This document shows, piece after piece, positions 14,382-21,423 of a stretch of 22,109 nt of DNA. Within the stretch, counting starts at the first letter, position 1, and each line of letters opens with the position of its first letter. The position numbers were made by a program, and so were the translations under genes. The notes below the pieces were generated by a model. That model was given only the letters and a program-made list of their open reading frames with translations, ran no database searches and was not told where the DNA came from. Source of the DNA: Prevotellaceae bacterium UBA3627 (GTDB taxonomy: Bacteria; Bacteroidota; Bacteroidia; Bacteroidales; Bacteroidaceae); assembly GCA_002373375.1 (NCBI GenBank), contig DFLE01000044.1:7442-29550 (forward strand), in the 5' to 3' direction.

Positions 14382-15418
14382 GACAAAAGCGCATAATGAT
14401 ACTCGGAGGCAACTATGTACAGGCAGAGGCCACCAAGACTGCAAAAAGGCTGGGATACTATGTTATCAGCGCTGACCTGCATGAGGACAACCCCGGTCAT
14501 GGCATTGCCGATGAATACTGCAAGGTTGACATAACCGACAAGGAAGCAGTGTTGCACGAGGCGCAGCGTCTTGAGATAGACGGTGTTATACCTTATTGCT
14601 CTGACATTCTCGCTCCCGTAGCGGCATACGTACAAGAGCAGATGGGGTTACCAGGCAATCCCTGTGACGTGGTAAACATCATGACACACAAGGACCAGTT
14701 TCGTGACTTCATGCGCAAGAATGGCTTTCTTGCACCACGAAGCACTAAGGTTATGACCCTTGACGAGGCTGTATCCGTAATAGAGAGAGCAGAAGGCAAT
14801 CACGCCTTCATGATGAAGCCCACCGACAACGCAGGCAGCAGAGGCGTGTTCAAGGTATGCAACGCAGACGACATAAAGAAGCATTGGGAAGAGACTATAG
14901 GTTACTCACGCTCACGCTCTGTATTGATAGAGGACTTTATTGAGAGCGTGGGAAGACAACAGGACGGTGACATCTTCGTGATTGACGGAGAGATAGCCTA
15001 CTGGGGTATGTGCGACCAATACAAGCAACCAGACCATCCCTTTATGATTGCATCTGAAGTATTCCCTTCAACACAGGACCTTGCCATCCAGCACGAAGCT
15101 AAGGATATTGTACAAAACATACTGAAGAAACTGGGATTTCGCCAAGGTCCCTGCAACGTAGAATACATTATAGACAACCAGAAACGCATCTGGATTCTTG
15201 AGATAGGTCCACGCAACGGTGGTATGCTCATTCCTTTCCTTATTGAGAAGAGCACTGGCATAGACCTTACCGAATTGACACTGCGGCAGGCCGTAGGCGA
15301 GAGGGTTAGCATCCCCACTGCACAACACCTGTGCTATGCCATGTCCATTGTCCATCCTACGGACGGCAAGACTGTTGATTTAGAATTAAAAACAGGAGAT
15401 AAGCCTCTGAAACCATGA
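14378..15418 (+). CDS. ATP-grasp enzyme (carboxylate-amine ligase-like), apparently short at the C-terminus
   Basis: 346 residues. A Rossmann-like N-terminal region (MILGGNYVQAEATKTAKRLGYYV) is followed by an ATP-grasp fold: KPTDNAGSRGV holds the phosphate-binding loop, VLIEDFIE the adenine-binding strand, and EYIIDNQKRIWILEIGPRNGG the Mg2+-binding Glu and Asn. The family joins a carboxylate to an amine or thiol with ATP through an acyl phosphate. Relatives in glycan loci are commonly about 400 residues and end in a small beta domain; here the protein stops soon after YAMSIVHPTDGKTVDLEL, so that domain seems reduced. The gene overlaps both neighbours by ATGA. A role in adding an amine to an acidic sugar such as glucuronate is possible but only inferred. 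Confidence 0.8.
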   Translation: MRQKRIMILGGNYVQAEATKTAKRLGYYVISADLHEDNPGHGIADEYCKVDITDKEAVLHEAQRLEIDGVIPYCSDILAPVAAYVQEQMGLPGNPCDVVNIMTHKDQFRDFMRKNGFLAPRSTKVMTLDEAVSVIERAEGNHAFMMKPTDNAGSRGVFKVCNADDIKKHWEETIGYSRSRSVLIEDFIESVGRQQDGDIFVIDGEIAYWGMCDQYKQPDHPFMIASEVFPSTQDLAIQHEAKDIVQNILKKLGFRQGPCNVEYIIDNQKRIWILEIGPRNGGMLIPFLIEKSTGIDLTELTLRQAVGERVSIPTAQHLCYAMSIVHPTDGKTVDLELKTGDKPLKP

Positions 15419-16269
15419 TAACGATATCTGTCATTGTATGTACATATAACCAAGAGAGAACCATCTCACGCACACTTGACGCCATCATAAGCCAACAGTG
15501 TGACGTAACGTTTGAGGTTATTATAGGAGAAGACTGTTCTACCGACAACACCAGGGCGATATGCAAGGACTACGCAGAGAAGTACTCTAGTATAATACGC
15601 CTTATGCCGAAAGCGCCCAACAAGGGTATTGTTGATAACTACTATGACTGCGTACGCGAGGCACAAGGAGAGTATATCATGGAGTGTGGCGGTGACGACG
15701 AATGGTGCCAAGGACGCATACAACTGTGTTATGACACTATAAAAAGCAATCCTGACGTAGTACAGGTGTTTACACAGATGTATTTCCGTAAGGACAACAC
15801 GCATGAGATAACAGAGCCTGACAACAATCTGTTTCCATTCGGACTAATAAAAGGTGCCGACGTGATAGACGGCATGATGCACCAAAAAAGCGGACAGATG
15901 GCGCTGTATGCCATAACAAGGAGAAGTGCCATAATGGATGTTATGCATAAGTACCCACAGTTCTTCACAGGCAGGAGATACCTTACCGAGGACAGACAAC
16001 TGATTGTACTACTTGCCACTATAGGCGACTTTATCAACCTGCCTGACCGTACCTATTACTATACCATTGACACAAGTTCTATAACGCGCGGAAAACTAAC
16101 GAAACACCTGCGCTACAACAAGAACATGTTAAGACTTACCCATGACCTGGCAAAAGCCATAGGTTACCGCGGTTCTCTCCTACCCTACTATACGCACACC
16201 GTCCTTATCATGTGCAGGCTTATTCTGTCCAAAACCCTCATAAAACTTTTTCCATTTAGCCATCACTGA
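15415..16269 (+). CDS. Family 2 glycosyltransferase (GT-A fold)
   Basis: 284 residues. The N-terminal ISVIVCTYNQERTISRTLDAIISQ and VIIGEDCSTDNTR are standard GT2 nucleotide-binding strands. The metal-binding DxD-type motif is GGDDEW at 92-97 (usual EGDDYW). The protein is a cytoplasmic or membrane-associated transferase adding one sugar to the lipid-linked unit; donor and acceptor cannot be read. The ATG overlaps the stop of the ATP-grasp gene (ATGA), making it the fourth and last gene of the operon. Its last 30 codons overlap, tail to tail, the GT4 gene on the minus strand, which is unusual; no terminator was found at this junction. Confidence 0.9.
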   Translation: MITISVIVCTYNQERTISRTLDAIISQQCDVTFEVIIGEDCSTDNTRAICKDYAEKYSSIIRLMPKAPNKGIVDNYYDCVREAQGEYIMECGGDDEWCQGRIQLCYDTIKSNPDVVQVFTQMYFRKDNTHEITEPDNNLFPFGLIKGADVIDGMMHQKSGQMALYAITRRSAIMDVMHKYPQFFTGRRYLTEDRQLIVLLATIGDFINLPDRTYYYTIDTSSITRGKLTKHLRYNKNMLRLTHDLAKAIGYRGSLLPYYTHTVLIMCRLILSKTLIKLFPFSHH

Positions 16270-17196
16270 CTCCACAGAGAAACGCTCTACTGATTTTCTC
16301 GCCTCCTCACCCATACGCCGCCTTATCTCAGGATGCCGCATGAGGTATGACAGTTTATCCATAAACATCTTGTCATCATCGTATGGTATAAGGTAACCGG
16401 TCTTTCCATCCTCTATCAACTCACTTGGACCATAGGGACAGTCAAAGGCTACGCAGGGCAGTCCACATGTCATGGCCTCTATAAGCACCATGGGAAATCC
16501 CTCAAAACGTGAGGTCATGACTAAGACCGAGCCCTCCTGATAGGCTGCCGCCATGTCTTTTGTGTCATGATGTACTCTCAACTGCCATTGAGGAAACGTC
16601 TCTTGAACCTTACCCCACAGACTTTCCAACCGCTCAAAGTTCTTCTGATAACATACCCTACCCGCCGCGACAGCGACCTCTGACGCGTAATCGGGCATTG
16701 CCTTTGGTGTCATCATAGTAAAGTTAGGTATGACCGCAAGCCTGCGGGCTTTCCGATAGTCGTTCTTTTGACGCTCACCCAACACTACAACAACGTCCGC
16801 ATACCTCTCGGCCATTGTCATCGCAAGCGGATGTGGCATACGACTACGCGCGCCGTGCGCCTCATATACCGTAGGCACACTATGCGTTCTCAGCATACAT
16901 GATATTGCGCCTATACTCTGAAACGTGACATACACATCAGGCTTTATCCTTCTGACAGCCTTGTCAAGTTTCCACAATGCCTCAGCACACATCATCAAGC
17001 CAGACGTACCGACATTCAGATATTCCACATGAACCTTTGAAGACAGCTTATACCATGGTTCCTCAGTTTCTTTCAGCAACACCAACACATAGATATCCCA
17101 TCCCCAAACCTCTGCCATGTAGTTAACACGATCAGTGAGGATGCGCTCTATCCCTCCTTTGGTGGAGAGCCGTTCTATTTCATAGGCTATCTTCAT
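16180..17196 (-). CDS. Family 4 glycosyltransferase (GT-B fold), short in the second domain
   Basis: 338 residues, somewhat below the usual 350-380. N-terminal domain: YEIERLSTKGGIERIL carries the GGxER acceptor-side loop. C-terminal domain: the retaining EX7E motif is FEGFPMVLIEAMTCGLP with E232 and E240, the donor-binding site. Between QWQLRVHH and DTKDMAAAYQ the segment that normally carries the glycine-rich turn and the next helix and strand (about 25 residues) seems missing, so activity is not certain. Final residues GQNKPAHDKDGVRIVG look like an extension past the usual end. It is last in the minus-strand run; its ATG overlaps the stop of the preceding GT2 gene. It overlaps the plus-strand GT2 by 90 bp. 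Confidence 0.85.
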   Translation of the reverse strand: MKIAYEIERLSTKGGIERILTDRVNYMAEVWGWDIYVLVLLKETEEPWYKLSSKVHVEYLNVGTSGLMMCAEALWKLDKAVRRIKPDVYVTFQSIGAISCMLRTHSVPTVYEAHGARSRMPHPLAMTMAERYADVVVVLGERQKNDYRKARRLAVIPNFTMMTPKAMPDYASEVAVAAGRVCYQKNFERLESLWGKVQETFPQWQLRVHHDTKDMAAAYQEGSVLVMTSRFEGFPMVLIEAMTCGLPCVAFDCPYGPSELIEDGKTGYLIPYDDDKMFMDKLSYLMRHPEIRRRMGEEARKSVERFSVESVMAKWKKFYEGFGQNKPAHDKDGVRIVG

Positions 17197-18071
17197 AGGG
17201 AAAGGAAATATCCCAGTTTATAGAAAGAAAAGAAAGTAAGGTCAGGCCTGTTGCCTAACAGGTTATATCTAAGCAAAGGCCTCGCAAGCCTGTAAATGAC
17301 TTTTACCAATGCGGTGAGGTGGGCAGCTCTAATTCTCAGCACCAGCCTTCCCATTCCTGTATAAGGCAAAAGACTCCCCTCTATCTTTTTCAATGTGTGC
17401 AGCGCGGTCTCTGTTTTCCTCAGAAAAACAGCATTACTGTCAAAACCGAGGTGCCTCAACGGGTTATCTATATGTGACACTCTCTTACCATGCCTTTTCA
17501 ATTCCAGCCCCATGAGTGTGTCCTCATAACCATACTCCGTGCAACGCTCGTCAAACGGCACCTCAAGCAAAGTGTCTCTCCGCGCCATAAAGTTGAAAGT
17601 GCAGAAACGCTCAAAAGGATGATGATTTCTGAACTCCGCCGTCCTGAAGCGCTCAGCAGCCTTCTCATACTTGTAGCGCAGGGTGGCATCCGCCTGAGGC
17701 AGGCTGTCAGGGTTTACCAAATCTCCTACAAAGACATCCGCGCCATCAGTCATACACCCGGCATACTTCCTGATATAATCATCACTGACAACCTCCGCGT
17801 CGCTGTCCATTATGATACACCACTCCCCTTTTGCCTCTCTGACCAGATAATTAATAATACGCGCCCTGCCTATATTTTCTTTCCTTACAAGATGGACACA
17901 ACCAGACAGCATCGTTACCTTGTCATTCTCTGTTATCGTCTCCTGATTATCACTCCCGTCCTCTGCCACTATAATCTCATACTCCCCACCATACGCGCTA
18001 AGCTGACGATGCAAATCACACGCCAACTTATAGCACACATAATTATATGTAGGAATAAGTACCGAAATCAT
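17193..18071 (-). CDS. Family 2 glycosyltransferase
   Basis: 292 residues. ISVLIPTYNY and EIIVAEDGSDNQE are the GT2 N-terminal strands; DSD at 89-91 is the metal- and donor-binding motif; FERFCTFNFMARRD and GYEDTLMGLEL (181-191) form the acceptor region seen in chondroitin-polymerase-like GT2 enzymes. The final 60 residues are basic and hydrophobic and may attach to the membrane. The gene lies 5 bp after porZ and overlaps the GT4 by ATGA, so it is part of the same transcript. The sugar added is unknown. Confidence 0.9.
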   Translation of the reverse strand: MISVLIPTYNYVCYKLACDLHRQLSAYGGEYEIIVAEDGSDNQETITENDKVTMLSGCVHLVRKENIGRARIINYLVREAKGEWCIIMDSDAEVVSDDYIRKYAGCMTDGADVFVGDLVNPDSLPQADATLRYKYEKAAERFRTAEFRNHHPFERFCTFNFMARRDTLLEVPFDERCTEYGYEDTLMGLELKRHGKRVSHIDNPLRHLGFDSNAVFLRKTETALHTLKKIEGSLLPYTGMGRLVLRIRAAHLTALVKVIYRLARPLLRYNLLGNRPDLTFFSFYKLGYFLSL

Positions 18072-18076
18072 AAATT

Positions 18077-20098
18077 CTATTTCACCATAGCGATTTTAGT
18101 TACACACCCTTTCTCTCCCTCATTGGTTGACACCAACACCATATATACACCTGATGCCACCCTATCACCGTTCTGGTCACAACCGTTCCAACGATATGAG
18201 CCACCCGAACACACGCCCTTGTTCACCACATAGCCCGACGCCGTGGTAATAGTTACCTGATAACCGTCCATCAGTCCCTTTATGGTTATATCACCAGTAT
18301 ATCCTGGCGCCACAGGATTAGGATAGGCATATACATTGTCGTCACTCAGGTTACCATAAGTCTCTGTCACATCTGACTGGTATGAGCACAGTCCCTTACT
18401 TGTGGCAAACCACACTGTACCTGTAGCCTCATCCAATAAAATATCATATATCACATCTGACGGCAACAGACTGTTCTTCGTGGTGAAATGCTCCAACTCT
18501 GAGTTGTTGTCACTGCTGATAACATACACGCCGCTACCATTTGTGCCAAACCATTTCCTACCTGCCGCATCTATTTCCATACAACGTATAGATACGTTTT
18601 TAAGAAGATAGTCAGCCAGACCGGTACCATCATCCCTGCTGATCTTATGCTGGGTAAACACCTCATAACCGTTTCTTATATTATCTTTCGCCCAATAGAA
18701 CGGACCGGACGATGATGCCACCCACACATTTCCCTCACTGTCCTCTTTCAATCCGAACAGATACAACGGGGTTATGTTTGTGCCGTCATCATTGAAAAAC
18801 GACGTGATGCCGTTAAGGCGGTCATTCTTATAGTCATAATAATAAAGCACCGGCTTGCTCCAATAATTATTCACCATGAACATCAGCCCGTTTGTAGGAC
18901 TGACAAATGTGCCCTGAATATCCACCGTGGTCAAGTCAGAAAAAGAGAACTGGCTGTGCGTGAAGCTCTCCGACTGGTTATTAGCATCAAACCGGTTAAT
19001 GAAATTATCACACCAACCAGCCATCGCCCACAGGTTGTTGCTGTCATCATAAGCCATAGAGGTAATAACAGAGGCCGTCCTGTTTTTGTTATACAGCGGA
19101 GGCAACGAGCTATTCTCGCTATTATAGGCGCTGACAGGCTTATAGTTACGATATTCATACAGTCCTGTACGCGCGCCAACATAAAAATGGCTCTTGTCCT
19201 TCGGGTCAAACGCCATACAGTTAGCCGCTCCGTAGTCAGTTCCCGTCATACTTCCAGGACTCTCCAGCACAGCCCATTTGTCGCCGTCATAATACTGTAC
19301 CAATCCCTTGCTCATCATGACATCATAGGCCATACCGGCTGCAAACGCGCCGGCAGTGACAAACAGTTTCCCGTCATGTTTATACAATTTCCAGCAGGAA
19401 CTCGTCTCTGGCCCGTCAGGTCTCACTCCTGAAGATGCTGCTACGAAACCTCCATCCTCCTCTATATATTTTGTCAGTTTACCATTAGCATCAGCTCCCC
19501 ACCAACATTTATTTGTTGTATCATAATATAATGTACCGTATGTACCTGTCTTCGTTTCAGTCTCCTTTCCTTCCTCCGACATACCCGGCACGTCATCCAT
19601 ACTATTATATTTCCCCTCTATAACTCCCTTCTGAGTATCTATCCTCAATATACCGAGTTCCGTAGTCAATAGCACATACTTGCCATTCACCACCACATCG
19701 TCTATCGTCTTATCCTTGTAAGTAGAGGCGTCTCTCAGTCCTGTAATAAAACTTACATCATCGTTGTTAGAGAGTATATCTATAAAATAATCAGAATAAA
19801 TAATCACCAACTTCTTTGTGGCACTAACCCAAGCCATGTGGGTAATATAACTGCCATTGAGTGCCGGTTGCGACATACGGTTATACTCCCTTACCTCTGT
19901 CGTTGCTGTATTATATGAGTACAGATTGCCATCAGCCAGCACATACACCTTACTTCCCGCAGGCTCTATCTTTGTTATATTGCTATATGACAAATACTGT
20001 CGCCATGTACCTACAGCCTCAGCCATAGCCATTGTGACAGAGAGTGTTATTGCCAGTGATATAACCAGCATCCGTTTATACATGTGATACTGCATCAT
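18077..20098 (-). CDS. porZ: PorZ-like type IX secretion protein (A-LPS delivery), beta-propellers with T9SS sorting domain
   Basis: 673 residues. A signal peptide lies in about 6-26 (MYKRMLVISLAITLSVTMAMA, cut before EAVG); M6 is a likelier start than M1. The mature end AVGTWRQYLSYSNITKIEPAGSKVYVLADGNLYSYN is typical of PorZ. Repeated blade-like units (for example NLWAMAGWCD, NVWVASSSGPFYW, KWFGTNGSGVYV, VWFATSKGLCSY) form beta-propellers. The tail from NVYAYPNPV to VTKIAMVK is a type A T9SS sorting domain. In Porphyromonas gingivalis PorZ (about 776 residues) works at the cell surface, binding anionic LPS and passing it to the sortase PorU. This protein is about 100 residues shorter, mainly in the first propeller after GVIEGKYNSM. 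It sits between two GT2 genes, with gaps of 4-5 bp, linking it to glycan synthesis. Confidence 0.85.
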   Translation of the reverse strand: MMQYHMYKRMLVISLAITLSVTMAMAEAVGTWRQYLSYSNITKIEPAGSKVYVLADGNLYSYNTATTEVREYNRMSQPALNGSYITHMAWVSATKKLVIIYSDYFIDILSNNDDVSFITGLRDASTYKDKTIDDVVVNGKYVLLTTELGILRIDTQKGVIEGKYNSMDDVPGMSEEGKETETKTGTYGTLYYDTTNKCWWGADANGKLTKYIEEDGGFVAASSGVRPDGPETSSCWKLYKHDGKLFVTAGAFAAGMAYDVMMSKGLVQYYDGDKWAVLESPGSMTGTDYGAANCMAFDPKDKSHFYVGARTGLYEYRNYKPVSAYNSENSSLPPLYNKNRTASVITSMAYDDSNNLWAMAGWCDNFINRFDANNQSESFTHSQFSFSDLTTVDIQGTFVSPTNGLMFMVNNYWSKPVLYYYDYKNDRLNGITSFFNDDGTNITPLYLFGLKEDSEGNVWVASSSGPFYWAKDNIRNGYEVFTQHKISRDDGTGLADYLLKNVSIRCMEIDAAGRKWFGTNGSGVYVISSDNNSELEHFTTKNSLLPSDVIYDILLDEATGTVWFATSKGLCSYQSDVTETYGNLSDDNVYAYPNPVAPGYTGDITIKGLMDGYQVTITTASGYVVNKGVCSGGSYRWNGCDQNGDRVASGVYMVLVSTNEGEKGCVTKIAMVK

Positions 20099-20102
20099 AC
20101 TA

Positions 20103-20972
20103 TTATACTATTCCACCTATTTCGTTAAGAACCTGCTTATTTATCCTCGTACGCTCCTTATCGCGCCACCATCCCCATTTGTTAAGGTATTTTATTGTAC
20201 TCACGATATGTATCAGCATCAGTCGTAAATCCTTTCGTGAACCACGGGTAAACGTATGATATATGGTCGTATCCGGATAGAATATAGTCTTATATACCTG
20301 ATGCATCCTGCGCGTCATATCTATATCCTCTGCATACAAGAAGAAACGCTCGTCAAACATTCCCACCTTATCTATTGCCTTCATTCTGAAGAACATGAAG
20401 CAACCACTGAGGAAAGGTACGTTCATTGCCTTAGAGAAGCCTGACTGCACTAACTCAAAACGTGTGTTCCGCCTTTTTATAAGGAACACCGGCAGGCAGA
20501 AGCGTCCAAAGAAATCCAATGGTGTAGGCAGCAACTTGGCCAGTCTTTGTATCTGTCCGTTAGGATACATCACCTTAGGCATCATCTGTCCCACCTCGTC
20601 ATGAGCATCCATATACTCTATCAACGCAGGAATGACTTCCGGACCAAACCACACATCAGGATTAACCACCAGATGATACTTGCTCCCCTGTTTCTGTGCC
20701 TCCTTCAGCGCTACGTTATGTCCTCCGCCATAGCCGTTATTCTCATGAGGCAGGTATATGAGCTTAAATCCTTGCTCTGCCTTCCGCTTCAAATCAGGCT
20801 CGCCGTTTAACACGCGTACGGCAAACTCCTGCAACTCCTGTTTCAGGTCCATCATGTCATCTGAATGGTCTATGACATAGATAGTATCCACCGGCGAAGC
20901 AAAAAGGCTTCGCAACACAGGTTCAAAATCAAGCAGATGGTGATTGTATGTTACTATTGATGCTGTAATCAT
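20103..20972 (-). CDS. Family 2 glycosyltransferase, rhamnosyltransferase-like
   Basis: 289 residues, the usual size of WbbL/rhamnosyltransferase-type GT2 enzymes. ITASIVTYNHHLLDFEPVLRSL and TIYVIDHSDD open the fold; ENNGYGGGHNVAL (77-89) is the characteristic loop; NPDV (104-107) takes the place of DxD; LSGCFMFFRMKA and FDERFFLYAEDIDMTRR complete the active site with its acidic ED pair. The best guess for the donor is dTDP-rhamnose or a similar deoxy sugar, but no dTDP-rhamnose genes are in the window. It starts 28 bp after the Fur gene and ends 4 bp before porZ, so it is co-transcribed. Confidence 0.9.
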   Translation of the reverse strand: MITASIVTYNHHLLDFEPVLRSLFASPVDTIYVIDHSDDMMDLKQELQEFAVRVLNGEPDLKRKAEQGFKLIYLPHENNGYGGGHNVALKEAQKQGSKYHLVVNPDVWFGPEVIPALIEYMDAHDEVGQMMPKVMYPNGQIQRLAKLLPTPLDFFGRFCLPVFLIKRRNTRFELVQSGFSKAMNVPFLSGCFMFFRMKAIDKVGMFDERFFLYAEDIDMTRRMHQVYKTIFYPDTTIYHTFTRGSRKDLRLMLIHIVSTIKYLNKWGWWRDKERTRINKQVLNEIGGIV

Positions 20973-21000
20973 TTATAGTATAACGCAACGCGCCCGGCAT

Positions 21001-21420
21001 TTATTGCATACACTGCGCACAAATACCCTTTACTATATACTCTGCATCATCCATTCTAAAACCCTTTGGCATATCAACTACCGGAATGAGGTAGTCTTCC
21101 AGACAGTATGTCCTGCCGCACGACTTACAATAGAAATGCACATGATTGATATGATGATGGTCCTCACATCTGCACACACAGTACTTCTGTGTTCCGCTTC
21201 CGTCATCTATCTCATGCAGCAGATGATGTTCCGAAAACAGCCTCAGAGCCCTGAAGATACTTGAGCGCTCTGTCTGCGGCAGCCAGCGCTCCATATCAGC
21301 CAAAGAGAATGTCTCTGTCTGCTCACTTGCCACCTGCCATACTAACGAGCGTACAGCCGTAGGCTTAATATCATGCATCTCAAGATGCTTTTCTATTTCC
21401 TTATCCACCGTTTCTGCCAA
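21001..21420 (-). CDS. Fur-family metal-dependent transcriptional regulator
   Basis: 139 residues, normal for Fur/Zur/PerR. Winged-helix DNA-binding half: DIKPTAVRSLVWQVA and the recognition helix TERSSIFRALRLFSEHHLLHEI. Dimerisation half: CEDHHHINHVHFYCKSCGRTYC supplies metal-binding His residues (88-90, 93, 95) and C98/C101, with C134/C137 completing the structural zinc site. Whether it senses Fe, Zn or peroxide cannot be decided. The first codon read is TTG at 21420, three bases past the exonuclease stop; the next in-frame ATG (21378) would cut into the first helix, so TTG seems right. It shares a transcript with the exonuclease and perhaps the glycan genes after it. No Fur box was sought successfully within the window. 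Confidence 0.9.
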   Translation of the reverse strand: MAETVDKEIEKHLEMHDIKPTAVRSLVWQVASEQTETFSLADMERWLPQTERSSIFRALRLFSEHHLLHEIDDGSGTQKYCVCRCEDHHHINHVHFYCKSCGRTYCLEDYLIPVVDMPKGFRMDDAEYIVKGICAQCMQ

Positions 21421-21423
21421 AAA

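Noticed and set aside
17490..18233. 247-codon plus-strand ORF opposite GT2 and porZ
   Set aside because: Crosses two genes with clear family motifs on the other strand; no domain of its own.
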